Assembly: GCA_017960905.1 (NCBI GenBank)
Contig: JAGCYH010000006.1
Location: forward strand, 1 to 64,000
Source of the DNA: Bacteroidales bacterium
Lineage (GTDB): Bacteria > Bacteroidota > Bacteroidia > Bacteroidales > Marinilabiliaceae
Reading direction: 5' to 3'
DNA: 64,000 nucleotides
Under the pieces are notes generated by a model. That model was not told the DNA's origin. It was given only the letters and a program-made list of their open reading frames with translations, and did not search any database. Shown one piece after another: positions 33,377-42,629 of the stretch. Position 1 is the stretch's first letter, and every line of letters begins with the position of its first letter. The position numbers and the translations under genes were made by a program.

Positions 33377-34933
33377 TTAGAACTCATAACCTATTGAAAT
33401 TTCACAGCGACCACTGAATATCGTTTCCGAATCGCCTTTCTTGTATTTGGGCGAATAGCTGTTGAGGAGCTTGTTGGTGTAGCGCGACTGTGTGCTCTTG
33501 AACATTGGTCCGACGCTGCCGCCTATGTTGAAGTAGAGGTTGCTGCGTGTCTGCAGGCGTATGCCTGCATTGGCCAGTATGCCGAACTCGCCCGAGAGCA
33601 CTTTCTGGCTGTACATCGACGAGGCGTCTTTGTCGGCTGCATAACGGCGGTATTGCAGAATACCGCCGAGGTAGAATCCGCCGCAACTCATTGGTATAAG
33701 GCCTTTTGCGCCAGCACCGACGGACACGCTCTTCATCGACGACAAGTCGTCGTGTTTGTTTTTGAAGCCGCTGCCCATGTGCGGGAAACCTATGTAGAAC
33801 GACGGAATGAACTTGTTGCGCCGTATCTCCACGCCCACTTCGGGACCGCTGAAAGCGAAGCCACCAGCGTTGAAGAACAAGCCAAATCCGTCGCGCTTGC
33901 GTTCGTTGAGTTTCGGCTGCGGCTCGCGCACTGGTTTGGGTGCCGGCTCGGGTTTCACCTTCTCGGGCTTGGGCTCGGGTTTGGCCTCTGCCTTCGCTGG
34001 CTCTGCCACGGCAGGCGTTGTCTCGTCGGCTTCTACGTTTTCAAGAATTTCTTCATCTTCAACAGCCGCTTGCGGCTGTTGCTCTACTACTGGTTCGGTT
34101 GCTTTTGCCGGCTCGGGGGTAGGAACGTATTCTGGTTTTTTGCGATTAGCATTCACATTGGGGTCGGTGTTCATTTCAGCGTAGAAACGCGCAATTTCTT
34201 TCTTAGAATATGAATAATTTCCCTGATGCGACATCAATTCAAGTACTTCTTTTTTGTTCAACGGATAGCTACCCCAGCGGAAATATTTAGACGATTTAAT
34301 TATCGCCTTACTTTTGAAAATATAATAATCAACACCATCGTATGTAAAAGCAACTTCTCTAAAATGTCTATCTTTTAAATCCTTTGCACGCTTATCAGTC
34401 AGTTTTACAAACGTTTCGGGTTCATAATCAAGCGACAATGTTCGGTTATCGTTAGGAAGTTTGCAGAGATAGTCTTCATAAAAAGCTTTAATAGCTTTTT
34501 TTCGTTTACTTGCTGATATCCCTAAAAACACTAAAGGTCCAGACGCGGGGATGACACCCACTAACACACCGGCACTTGTAGCTGCCGCACAACCGGCAGA
34601 CCATGCGGCGCCAATTATGAAACATGTACGAGACTTATGCACAAGAGTTTCTAATTGAGGGCAGTCACCCATCAATTCGAAGTATTCGCCATATGACAAT
34701 TGTCTCAATTTGTCTTTATCGACACGTTTTTTGAAGATTTTATTACCCTTAATGTAATAATTTTCGCCTTTGTAAACAAAGGCAACCTCGTCTTTAGTTA
34801 ATTCACTGAATGGTTTGTCAGTCATTCGATAGAAATAAACAGAGTTCTCGCCCAAGTTGTTGGCCATACTTTGCGAATAGCCAACTCTTGTGATGCACAG
34901 AGAGATGATTAATAAGAAAATTTTCCGTATCAT
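33377..34933 (-). CDS. Exported protein with Pro/Glu/Ala-rich linker and C-terminal barrel-like domain
   Basis: A 518-residue protein with a signal peptide ending near VGYSQSM. Residues 25-260 hold two similar segments, each with a YKGENYYI/YDGVDYYIFK motif, split by a Gly/Ala-rich hydrophobic stretch (WSAGCAAATSAGVLVGVIP, about 110-135). Residues about 270-345 are a low-complexity linker rich in P, E, A and K that probably spans the periplasm. The last 170 residues alternate like an outer-membrane barrel (FGLFFNAGGFAFSGPEVGVEI onward, ending CEISIGYEF). I do not recognise the family. A 10-bp inverted repeat (34060-34081) lies in the linker. It is the first gene of the two-gene unit. Confidence 0.75.
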   Translation of the reverse strand: MIRKIFLLIISLCITRVGYSQSMANNLGENSVYFYRMTDKPFSELTKDEVAFVYKGENYYIKGNKIFKKRVDKDKLRQLSYGEYFELMGDCPQLETLVHKSRTCFIIGAAWSAGCAAATSAGVLVGVIPASGPLVFLGISASKRKKAIKAFYEDYLCKLPNDNRTLSLDYEPETFVKLTDKRAKDLKDRHFREVAFTYDGVDYYIFKSKAIIKSSKYFRWGSYPLNKKEVLELMSHQGNYSYSKKEIARFYAEMNTDPNVNANRKKPEYVPTPEPAKATEPVVEQQPQAAVEDEEILENVEADETTPAVAEPAKAEAKPEPKPEKVKPEPAPKPVREPQPKLNERKRDGFGLFFNAGGFAFSGPEVGVEIRRNKFIPSFYIGFPHMGSGFKNKHDDLSSMKSVSVGAGAKGLIPMSCGGFYLGGILQYRRYAADKDASSMYSQKVLSGEFGILANAGIRLQTRSNLYFNIGGSVGPMFKSTQSRYTNKLLNSYSPKYKKGDSETIFSGRCEISIGYEF

Positions 34934-35211
34934 TTCAGTTTTTTTGATTTGTTGTTTGTGTTAAAATTTTGCCAAAACTACTCCATATTATCCGTTCAAG
35001 ACTTATCGATTCGTACAAAAATGACATGCCGGACTTATTGATTCGTACATTTTTTACTTATTGATTCGTACAAAAAGTTCATTATCAGTCAGTTGTGAGG
35101 TGGTGCTTAAAAACCGCTTTTTTGAAGGGAAAACTCATAATAATGTTAAAAAAAGTAACATTAAAAACGTTCGAGTCGTTAAAATATTTTTAGTATTAAC
35201 CAAATAAAAGA
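34934..35211. promoter_or_regulatory. Divergent intergenic region with three direct repeats
   Basis: ACTTATTGATTCGTAC occurs three times: at 35001-35016 (one C for T), 35033-35048 and 35056-35071, with start-to-start spacing of 32 and 23 bases. The first and third copies continue with AAAAA. The repeats lie 140-210 bases before the chemoreceptor start and 70-140 bases before the divergent barrel gene. They look like operator sites for a DNA-binding protein. Confidence 0.6.
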
Positions 35212-37062
35212 ATGGCAAACAAAAACTTCAAAAAGAAAATGCGTGTGCTGAAAAATCACGCAGTACGTCAGATAAATCAGATAAGGGAAGGCAAATACAG
35301 TTTGCAAGTTAAGATGTTGTTCATATTGAGCGTTTTCGCTGTCACTATTGTTATTGCAAATGTCATCATAGTCAACGTTGGCAGCAATATGATTTTCGAC
35401 ACTCACTTCAGAAATCAGTTGTCGGAGTGCTCCGACGGTTTGAAGAAGGAGATTCTTATGGACAACCAGCGCATTGAAGGCTGGCTCGACGAAGTAACGC
35501 AAAATGCCGACCCCGATTCGACCATACGTATGATTGCGGCTCGTTACAAAGTGGCTGGTTGTCATGGTTACATTGTGGTTCAAAACGATGGCTCTTTGCT
35601 GTCGACGAGTTACGAATCCGTCGCCGACACGGCGTCGGATGAATCGGCCGAAGAATCGCTGTCGAAAGCTGTCAAACTGCTCAAAGACGGCAAGTTCAAC
35701 GGTATCGTCCGACTGCTCAACAACGGCTACTGCTCGGCAGTAGCCAAACGTCTCGGTAGCGACGGCTCGCGCTACGGTAAGGTGCTCTTCGTGGTTACTC
35801 ACAGCCTCTACGACACTATCTATCTCGATGAGCTGAAACGCAAGCACATGACCGATATCACCCTATTTGAAGGCGAGATACGCAAGGCCACTACCATGTT
35901 CGACGTCGATGGCAACCGAATGACCGGCACTCGCCTCGTCAACGAAGAGGCGAGCAACACCGTCTATCGTGCCGGAGAGACCTACCGCGGCATGGCCGAC
36001 ATCGGTGGCAACGACATGTACGTTGAGTATGTGCCAATTAAAAACTACAACGGCTACACCGAAGGCATCTTCTACACCGGCATCAACGCCAACATCGGCC
36101 GTCACCTGAAGGGAAACATAACCTTGGCGATGTTTCTCGGTAGCGTTGTTGTATGTGTCTTTGTGATAATATTTTGCTTCATGTATGTGCGTCGTAAGAT
36201 TACCGAGCCAGTGCGCTACATAGCCCATGAGGCGCGGCGCATAGCGTCGCGCGACCTCACGCGGCCTATTACGCGGCTTAAATCCGACGACGAACTCGAA
36301 TTTCTTTGCGTGAGCATGGAGCAGATGCGTGCATCGCTCCATAAAACCATCGAAGAGGTGGTCGAAACTGCCGCTATCCTGCAAGCCTCGAGCGACAAGC
36401 TTAGCGAGGCGTCGATGGCTCTGTCCGACGGTGCCAACCATCAGGCTGGCGCCTGCGACAAGATATCTTCGTCGGTGGGCGTGATGATTTCGAGCATCGA
36501 CCAGAACAAGAGCAACTCCAACCGCACCAACGACATGGTGGCCGAAGCCAATGATTCTATCGGCTCCATTTGCCAGACGGCGCAAGAGAATATTGATGCG
36601 TCGACTCATATCTCAGAAGCAATTGACAATATCAATTCGCTTGTAAATCAGACCAATATACTTGCTCTTAATGCTTCGGTCGAGGCAGCGAGAGCCGGCG
36701 ATATGGGTAAGGGTTTTGCCGTTGTGGCGCGCGAGGTCGGCCGATTGGCCGAGCAGACGCGCGACACAGCCATCGAGATAAGCCGAATTGCCAATGTGTC
36801 GATTACCGGCGCTGAAACTATAAATGTGAAGATAAACGAGGTGAAACCTCAACTCGAGCAGATTGTGCAGCTTATGCGCGAAGTGGCCGCAAGCAGCGGC
36901 GAGCAGAGTGTCGGCGCTGCCAATATCAACAACGCCATCATTGACCTCAACAGCACTACGCAACAGGCTGCCGCCAATGCCGAAGAGCTTGCCGCCAACG
37001 CCGAAGAGCTCGCAAGCTCGGCCGACCATCTGCACGATGTTGTCAAACGATTCAAAATCTGA
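35212..37062 (+). CDS. Methyl-accepting chemotaxis protein (orphan chemoreceptor)
   Basis: A 616-residue transmembrane receptor. TM1 is residues 35-57 and TM2 about 303-325. The 245-residue periplasmic part between them resembles a Cache-type sensor. HAMP follows (326-380, KITEPVRYIAHEARRIASRDL). The cytoplasmic coiled-coil rod carries the conserved signalling tip near 485-525: NILALNASVEAARAG, then EVGRLAEQTRDTAIEIS. The C-terminus is an Ala/Glu coiled coil (ANAEELAANAEELASSADHL) without a CheR-binding pentapeptide. No che or motility gene is in the window, so the output partner is unknown. Direct repeats upstream may regulate it. Confidence 0.92.
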   Translation: MANKNFKKKMRVLKNHAVRQINQIREGKYSLQVKMLFILSVFAVTIVIANVIIVNVGSNMIFDTHFRNQLSECSDGLKKEILMDNQRIEGWLDEVTQNADPDSTIRMIAARYKVAGCHGYIVVQNDGSLLSTSYESVADTASDESAEESLSKAVKLLKDGKFNGIVRLLNNGYCSAVAKRLGSDGSRYGKVLFVVTHSLYDTIYLDELKRKHMTDITLFEGEIRKATTMFDVDGNRMTGTRLVNEEASNTVYRAGETYRGMADIGGNDMYVEYVPIKNYNGYTEGIFYTGINANIGRHLKGNITLAMFLGSVVVCVFVIIFCFMYVRRKITEPVRYIAHEARRIASRDLTRPITRLKSDDELEFLCVSMEQMRASLHKTIEEVVETAAILQASSDKLSEASMALSDGANHQAGACDKISSSVGVMISSIDQNKSNSNRTNDMVAEANDSIGSICQTAQENIDASTHISEAIDNINSLVNQTNILALNASVEAARAGDMGKGFAVVAREVGRLAEQTRDTAIEISRIANVSITGAETINVKINEVKPQLEQIVQLMREVAASSGEQSVGAANINNAIIDLNSTTQQAAANAEELAANAEELASSADHLHDVVKRFKI

Positions 37063-37090
37063 CATTTTTAATCACTTGTATTTAGATAAA

Positions 37091-37128
37091 CAAACAGGGC
37101 GTACCGGCAAGCCGGTACGCCCTGTTTG
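37091..37128. terminator. Bidirectional terminator between the chemoreceptor and DUF4249 genes
   Basis: An 18-bp perfect stem (CAAACAGGGCGTACCGGC arm) with an AA loop, lying between convergent stops at 37062 and 37161. Confidence 0.92.
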
Positions 37129-37160
37129 AATTATAATCAACTAACAATCAATAAACTCCG

Positions 37161-38015
37161 TTACTGTGGTCCGCCTTCTATCTGGCAGCTCAAATCGACC
37201 GAAACCATGGTTGTGAAGATGCCGAGCGCTCCGCCCGAAATATTGCCTTGGGCATTGGCCGGCGCACTGCTGAACATCGGATTGCCACCGCTGTAGATAT
37301 CCTGCATGGCCAGGAAGTAGTCGTAGAACTCCTTGTTGATTGAGTATGCGTGCATTGTCAGCTTGTCGCCGTTGTGTATGGGGCGGTTTACGTAGTCCTC
37401 GTTGAACATGTAGACCGTCGCGCCCCAGCAGTAGTCGGTGGTGAACCATTCGTCGCTCTGCACGGCAAGCTCCATGTACGTATCAGTTACAAGCGAGTCG
37501 CACAGCGAGAAGCCGAACATATAGTAGTTGGCCTCCGAAGTGTCTTCGTAGCTGTAGAATCTTATTCCGTACAACTCTTGTATACGGTCGTAGTAGCACG
37601 ATATTGAGTCGGCTTTGGCAGCTTTGGGCATATACGACTGCGCGGTGAACAGGTCGCTGACGCCGTCGGCGTCAGCATCGACGTCGGTAATGGTGAGCGT
37701 GTAGATGCAGTCGTTGAGAGCGCGGAAGCCCTCGGGCGCAATGTAGTAACCTTTGCGCTCTGTATCTTCTTCAAACACAGTCTCTTTCACGCCGTCGCTG
37801 ACGCTCACGCGTGCCATCGATACTGGTTCGGGCTCTTTGTTGCTGAAGTATTCGGCCGACATTGTAAGCCTTACGTAGTTCTCGGGCGTCACCACATCGT
37901 ATAGGTGTCCGTCGACCACAAGGCGCTGTTTGGCCGATTTGAGATTCAAATCCATATCCTCGGTACAACTCGTCAGAGCGAGCGTCGCGAGCGTTGCAAT
38001 TATTATATTTTTCAT
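37161..38015 (-). CDS. DUF4249 lipoprotein, partner of the TonB receptor
   Basis: A 284-residue lipoprotein (lipobox LALTSCTED, Cys about 17). The early segment KQRLVVDGHLYD and the Y-V-R-L-T/S-x-S-A-E-Y-F element are typical of DUF4249 proteins, which accompany SusC-like receptors and probably act as surface-exposed substrate-binding partners. It lies 12 bases downstream of the receptor gene in the same operon. The substrate cannot be read from the sequence. A 10-bp inverted repeat (37656-37676) spans the VDADADGVSD codons. Confidence 0.88.
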   Translation of the reverse strand: MKNIIIATLATLALTSCTEDMDLNLKSAKQRLVVDGHLYDVVTPENYVRLTMSAEYFSNKEPEPVSMARVSVSDGVKETVFEEDTERKGYYIAPEGFRALNDCIYTLTITDVDADADGVSDLFTAQSYMPKAAKADSISCYYDRIQELYGIRFYSYEDTSEANYYMFGFSLCDSLVTDTYMELAVQSDEWFTTDYCWGATVYMFNEDYVNRPIHNGDKLTMHAYSINKEFYDYFLAMQDIYSGGNPMFSSAPANAQGNISGGALGIFTTMVSVDLSCQIEGGPQ

Positions 38016-38027
38016 ATTGTCAGTGTT

Positions 38028-40418
38028 TTAGAATTTGAAATTATACGATACTGAAGGAATAATAGGGAAGAGATAGACTTTCTCGGCTTTCACCTCCTGT
38101 GTTGCCACGTGGTTGTCGTCTTCCTGACGGGCGAACTGCACTGCCCAAGTGTTGTGGTGGCTGTAGACATTGTAGATAGAGAATACCCATTCGCCGTTCC
38201 ATTTGCGTGTCGGGTTCTTCTTGTTGGCAAGCGTGAACGACAGGTCGAGGCGGTGGTAGTGCGGGAACTGGTCTTTGTTGCGGTCGGAATAGAAGGGCAG
38301 CACAGTGTTGCCTACTTCGTAACGCGCTACCGGATAGGTAGTTGGCGCGCCCGAGGTGAACACCCAGTTGGCCGAGAACGAGCAGCGGCGGCCTAGGCTG
38401 TAGTTGGCCACTACGTTGCAGTCGTGCGAGTGGTTGTAGGGCGACAGATAGCGTTTGTCGTTGTTGACGCCTATTATGCGGCGGTCGGCGCGCGAGAGGG
38501 TGTAGTTGACCCAGCCGTTGAGGTTGCCGAAGTTGAACTTCGCCATCGTCTCGATGCCGTAGGCACGCGACGAGCCGAAGCGCAGCTCGCCTTCGAGGAA
38601 TTTGTTGAGCTGTATCTGCGGGTGGTCTTTGAAGTCGATGGTGTTGCGCATCTCCTTGTAAAATCCTTCTACAGAGAGCTCTATGTCGTCGTTGTGGAAG
38701 TTGTGAAACCAGCCCAGCGAGAACTGGTCCACGCGCTGCGGCTTAACGTTGGGCGACGACATGAACCAGATATCCATCGGTGAGCCCGATGTTGAACATG
38801 ATGCTTGTTGCATGTATTGGTATGCGCGTGAGTATGAAGCTTTTACCGATGTAGCTTCGTTGACTTTCAGTGCTGCCGAGAAACGCGGCTCAACACCGAA
38901 GTAGCTTTTGTAAACTTTGTTTTTGCCGTATTCGGTCGAGTCGCACACTTTGTAGTTCTCGTCGTACGAGAAGACCGTCGTGCGGCCCATGTTATGGCTC
39001 GACGAGAAACGAACGCCGTATCTGATTTTCAGTCGCTCCGATATCTCATTCGAGCAGTTGATGTAAGCTGCATTCTCCAAGGCGTAGTTTTTTGGCATTT
39101 CGAACTTTCCTATAAGGGCGTGTTCGCCTTTGCCTTCGGCTGTGCCAGGCTCAAACTTATGATACGTCGAGCTGATGCCGTAGTCGAGTTTGCAGGTTTC
39201 GTAGGCGTGCGTCATGTCAATTTTAAGGCCGTAGTCGTTGATGTTCGACTCCCAAAATGCCGTTGTGGCCTCGTCCTGCGAGGTTTCGAGCAGGTATCCG
39301 TTTTTCACTGCCAAGGCAGTGATGTTCACGTAGCTCACATCGTTGAACAGGTGGCTGTAGCGAAGCGACAGCGCCTTGTTGCTGAACTCCATCGACGCGC
39401 TTGTCATTGCCATCACGTCTTTGCCCATGTAAGAGCTGAAGAATAAGCGGTTGCGCTGATTGAACACGTGCGTTATCTTGCCGTTGAGGTCGTAGAAGTG
39501 CAGGTCGCTCTTGCGCACCGACTCTTGCCCCGACAGGGGCAAGAAAAGGTCGAAGTATGTGCGTCGGCCGCTCACTAAGAACGAGGTGGTGCCTTTGTGT
39601 ATCGGGCCTTCGAGCGTCAAGCGCGACGAGATGAGGCCTATGCCGCCTTCGCCGTGGAACTTGCGGTTGTCACCGCAGCGCATCTCAACGTCGAGCACCG
39701 AAGCCAGGCGGCCGCCCATGCTGGCCGGCATGTCGCCTTTGTAGAGCTTCACATCGTTGACGGCGTCGTTGTTGAACACCGAGAAGAAACCGAGTATGTG
39801 GCCGGCATTGTAGATAGTGGCACCGTCGAGCAGAACAAGGTTCTGGTCGGGGTTGCCACCGCGCACGCTGTAGCCCGTGCTGCCTTCGCTGGCGGGCTGT
39901 ACGCCCGGCATCAGCTGTATGACCTTTATCACGTCGGTCTCGCCCATAAGCACCGGTATCGCCTTTATGGTCTTGCTCTCAAGTTTCTGCATGCCCATCT
40001 CGTTCGACATCAGGTTGGCGCCTTTGCGCGTCGTCGAAACCAGCACTTCGTGCAGGTTCTCGGCGATGGGGTGAAGCTGTATCTCCACGTTGCGGTCGTT
40101 CTCGCCCCTGAGCGCGTAGATGAATTCCTGAGTTTCGTATCCGAGATACGAAATGACCAGCGTGCGCACACCCGACGGCACCGTAACGGCGAAATCGCCG
40201 TTGATGTCGGTCACTGTGCCCTGTTTTGTTGTTTGATCGACAACTGTCGCGCCAATGAGCGGTTCGCCCGTCTCGGCGTCTATCACGTTGCCCTTCAGAA
40301 TATTGCCCGACGCTGCGTTTGTGTTCGTGTTTGTGTTTGTGGCCGACGCTATCTCATTCGTCAGCACCAACGCCAGCAATAATGCAATTCTTAGAATAAC
40401 TCTCTTTGTTGCGTCCAT
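38028..40418 (-). CDS. TonB-dependent outer-membrane receptor with carboxypeptidase-like N-terminal domain
   Basis: Imports a substrate across the outer membrane using TonB energy. I choose the ATG at 40418 (MDATKRVILRIALLLALVL, giving a normal signal peptide, 796 residues). An in-frame ATG at 40457 adds 13 basic residues. A CarboxypepD_reg-like domain (LKGNVIDAETGEPLIGATV) occupies about 35-115, followed by the plug (GETDVIKVIQLMPGVQP, then SVRGGNPDQNLVLLDGATIYNAGH) and a 22-strand-type barrel ending SVSYNFKF. At about 800 residues it is shorter than SusC proteins and fits the type paired with DUF4249. A TACTTTTG promoter box stands at 40489-40496. Confidence 0.93.
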   Translation of the reverse strand: MDATKRVILRIALLLALVLTNEIASATNTNTNTNAASGNILKGNVIDAETGEPLIGATVVDQTTKQGTVTDINGDFAVTVPSGVRTLVISYLGYETQEFIYALRGENDRNVEIQLHPIAENLHEVLVSTTRKGANLMSNEMGMQKLESKTIKAIPVLMGETDVIKVIQLMPGVQPASEGSTGYSVRGGNPDQNLVLLDGATIYNAGHILGFFSVFNNDAVNDVKLYKGDMPASMGGRLASVLDVEMRCGDNRKFHGEGGIGLISSRLTLEGPIHKGTTSFLVSGRRTYFDLFLPLSGQESVRKSDLHFYDLNGKITHVFNQRNRLFFSSYMGKDVMAMTSASMEFSNKALSLRYSHLFNDVSYVNITALAVKNGYLLETSQDEATTAFWESNINDYGLKIDMTHAYETCKLDYGISSTYHKFEPGTAEGKGEHALIGKFEMPKNYALENAAYINCSNEISERLKIRYGVRFSSSHNMGRTTVFSYDENYKVCDSTEYGKNKVYKSYFGVEPRFSAALKVNEATSVKASYSRAYQYMQQASCSTSGSPMDIWFMSSPNVKPQRVDQFSLGWFHNFHNDDIELSVEGFYKEMRNTIDFKDHPQIQLNKFLEGELRFGSSRAYGIETMAKFNFGNLNGWVNYTLSRADRRIIGVNNDKRYLSPYNHSHDCNVVANYSLGRRCSFSANWVFTSGAPTTYPVARYEVGNTVLPFYSDRNKDQFPHYHRLDLSFTLANKKNPTRKWNGEWVFSIYNVYSHHNTWAVQFARQEDDNHVATQEVKAEKVYLFPIIPSVSYNFKF

Positions 40419-40488
40419 CGTTTTAAATAATTTGGTTTGCGGTTTTTTCCTTTCCATTTAATTATACTCTCTGTTTTTTATTTCACGA

Positions 40489-40496
40489 CAAAAGTA
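40489..40496 (-). promoter_or_regulatory. -7 promoter box of the TonB receptor operon
   Basis: The minus strand reads TACTTTTG (TAnnTTTG), the same spelling as before the GH2 gene. No clear TTG lies at the -33 spacing. Confidence 0.4.
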
Positions 40497-40626
40497 TTTC
40501 TGTTAGGCTTACGCCTTTTTTATTATATACAAAACTGTGTTTTTTGTATACGAAAACCGATTTCGCGTTTTTCTCTGAAACAAAAAATAACAACTCCGTC
40601 GGTTTCAGTATGTGATTTTACCACAA

Positions 40627-40660
40627 AAAAAGTTGCTAATCAACTGATTAGCAACTTTTT
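40627..40660 (-). terminator. Terminator of the CAT-anticodon tRNA
   Basis: A 16-bp stem with the core AGTTGCTAATCA, loop AC, and minus-strand T7, directly after the tRNA 3' end. Confidence 0.92.
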
Positions 40661-40661
40661 G

Positions 40662-40735
40662 TACCGAGACCCGGGATTGAACCGGGGACCTCATGATTAT
40701 GAATCATGCGCTCTAACCAGCTGAGCTATCTCGGC
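40662..40735 (-). tRNA. tRNA-Met (anticodon CAT)
   Basis: The 74-base RNA reads GCCGAGA for the acceptor strand, then the D arm AGCTCAGCTGGTTAGAGC and an anticodon arm with 5-bp stem CATGA/TCATG and loop TTCATAA (anticodon CAT). The T arm is CCGGG/CCCGG with TTCAATC. The first acceptor pair is G-U, so it is not an initiator tRNA by the usual C1:A72 test. An elongator tRNA-Met is most likely. A tRNA-Ile whose C34 is modified to lysidine also has a CAT gene anticodon and cannot be excluded. CCA is not encoded. Confidence 0.9.
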
Positions 40736-40864
40736 ATCGGGAATCTCTTCCGTTTTGCGACTGCAAAGGTAATGCCTTTATTCGGTTTGTGCAATAGGTG
40801 AGCGAAGTTTTTTGTGAAAATTTTCTGAAAGCTAGATTTCGCAAAGCTTAAAAGACTCTGTTTC

Positions 40865-41485
40865 TTATTGTCCTATTAATGTCTTGTACATCAAATTAAG
40901 ATTTATAGAGTCGATTGGCAGATTGAATGCTGCTTTGTTAGGCATATATATACTTCTGACAGTCAAAGAATCATCTACTATCATATAATATGGAAACATA
41001 ACATTTTCGGCAGGAATATTTAGAAACTGACAATTATATACTTCATAATCGTACAGGTTGAAATCTTTAACTTGTAATTTAATAGCACGTTGCGAACTAT
41101 CTATCAGAAAAATGAGTTTCTCTATGTCGAAGTTTTGTTCTGATTGTAGCAGCTTTTTAACAGTAAGCTCACAACATTCGTGGCAATATCTTTCTGAGAT
41201 ACGACAAAACATCAACATTTTTGTTTTTTTATTGACAAATAATTCTTTTAATTTCAGTCTGTTACCATTAGTGTCTTGTATCTCTGTACTCGCTTCTATT
41301 GACTTTCCAACATTTATCAATCCAGCATTAAATTGTGGCTGCAATGCTGAAATCTCAGTACATAATTCGATAATAGAATCGTTTTTTATTTCGATTTCCT
41401 GTTTAAGCTTTTTAGTTACAAAAAGAAAATAACAATTAAGGATAAACAAGGCCAATATGAATCCGTATCTCTTTAATAAATTCAT
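40865..41485 (-). CDS. Membrane-anchored thioredoxin-like protein, last gene of the NVEALA operon
   Basis: A 206-residue protein with one N-terminal membrane anchor (residues 8-25) and a coiled coil (30-50). The thioredoxin-like domain contains C-H-E-C followed by another Cys (ERYCHECCELTVKKLL), the expected redox pair. The fold continues through IFLIDSS and YYMIVDDS. It resembles the TlpA/redoxin proteins that often stand beside NVEALA and propeller genes. Its ATG overlaps the stop of the preceding gene (ATGA at 41482-41485), so translation is coupled. A periplasmic thiol-exchange role on an operon partner is inferred. The gene is AT-rich. Confidence 0.75.
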   Translation of the reverse strand: MNLLKRYGFILALFILNCYFLFVTKKLKQEIEIKNDSIIELCTEISALQPQFNAGLINVGKSIEASTEIQDTNGNRLKLKELFVNKKTKMLMFCRISERYCHECCELTVKKLLQSEQNFDIEKLIFLIDSSQRAIKLQVKDFNLYDYEVYNCQFLNIPAENVMFPYYMIVDDSLTVRSIYMPNKAAFNLPIDSINLNLMYKTLIGQ

Positions 41486-42624
41486 TTATAATCAAATACT
41501 AATCGTACACTTGTTTTTGTTGTTTTTTGCTGAGAACCTAGTGTGTTGTACATGAGTGTATAGTTATCAGTTTTTATTTTTGATCGCTTAACACTCATAC
41601 AATAGAACCAATAACTTGTTAAAGCGAAACCATTATCGTACGAAGTTGAAGTCCAGTAACTTCCATTCCCTGGTAAAAACACACACCCAAGACTCTCAAG
41701 TTCGGTCCATTGCTCTTTTGAATATACATTCTCGCCTGAAAAAACGTCTTTTATTTCAGAAAAATCGTAAATCTCGAATTTGTCAATCGTGTCAAAGCTG
41801 TCAGAAAAACTAATTTTGTTATACTTGACGTCGGCAAATGGAACTATTTTTATGCTGTCGTGTCTTACCCAATTGTCTGGCATTAGAATAAGGCCGAATT
41901 GTCCATTTACAATCCCGATGGTTATGAGTTCTTGAGCGTTAGGTCGTTGCCATGTTAGATAAAGGAACTCATCAGCGGTTAGTGTACGCCATAGTCCTGG
42001 CTTATCTCCACCATTGCTAATAGCGTTGTATACGCCCCAATCATAGTAACGATTGTTGTATGTTAGGTTATTATTCACTTTTTCTCTTGGTGTGGGGCCG
42101 AATCCGTCGTTGTTGTAAATTCTATTATATACAACGGTTGTAGTGTCTTCGTATTCAATGTTTCGTGTTTTGATTTTTTTTACAAAAAAACAGGGAGACC
42201 AAGGATGAAAATGGATAGCTTGCTTATCGTTTTTTGTGTTGTCGTAACCGCTTGTAGCCCAGCCAAAACTATCGAAGTAACCTTCTTTATTGTAAATCTC
42301 TTTATAGTAATCGTTTTCTACAATTTCAAAAATCTCACGTCGCGAAATGTCGTTTATTATGCCAATATAGTCATACTGGTTTTCTGCAAAACGCCATGTA
42401 CCTTTAAGCAGTTTGTTGTCGGCAGTCATATGTGAGCCTTTATTGCGGCAGAATTGCAAATTACCTTTCGAAAAATATACTTTCTTCGTCGGCGAAATGC
42501 TAAAAATACCATTTATAGCACCCTCAGGTTGGTTTTTGAGCTCTATATTATTATCAGATGTTTGCGTTTTTGCTTCTGTAGTACAAAAGCTAGTGATTAT
42601 CAGAAAAAGCAATATGGTTTTCAT
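41482..42624 (-). CDS. Exported SUMF/FISUMP-like protein of the NVEALA operon
   Basis: A 380-residue protein with a signal peptide (MKTILLFLIITSFCTTEA). The mature part begins with the recurrent Bacteroidota segment FSISPTKKVYFSKGNLQFC, followed by TWRFAENQYDYIG and FGWATSGY. A later W-R-T-L-T-A-D-E-F-L-Y-L stretch and GSYWTSTSY complete the pattern. This pattern belongs to C-type-lectin-like (SUMF/FISUMP) folds with unknown ligands. It starts 5 bases after the propeller gene and overlaps the thioredoxin-like gene. It is AT-rich like the whole operon. Function unknown. Confidence 0.75.
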   Translation of the reverse strand: MKTILLFLIITSFCTTEAKTQTSDNNIELKNQPEGAINGIFSISPTKKVYFSKGNLQFCRNKGSHMTADNKLLKGTWRFAENQYDYIGIINDISRREIFEIVENDYYKEIYNKEGYFDSFGWATSGYDNTKNDKQAIHFHPWSPCFFVKKIKTRNIEYEDTTTVVYNRIYNNDGFGPTPREKVNNNLTYNNRYYDWGVYNAISNGGDKPGLWRTLTADEFLYLTWQRPNAQELITIGIVNGQFGLILMPDNWVRHDSIKIVPFADVKYNKISFSDSFDTIDKFEIYDFSEIKDVFSGENVYSKEQWTELESLGCVFLPGNGSYWTSTSYDNGFALTSYWFYCMSVKRSKIKTDNYTLMYNTLGSQQKTTKTSVRLVFDYK

Positions 42625-42629
42625 ACACC

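Noticed and set aside
35001..35076. Possible CRISPR array
   Set aside because: Only three repeats, unequal short spacers of about 16 and 7 bases, no cas genes; better read as operator sites.
40662..40735. Initiator tRNA-fMet
   Set aside because: The first acceptor pair is G-U, not the C-A mismatch of initiators, and the anticodon stem lacks the three G-C pairs.
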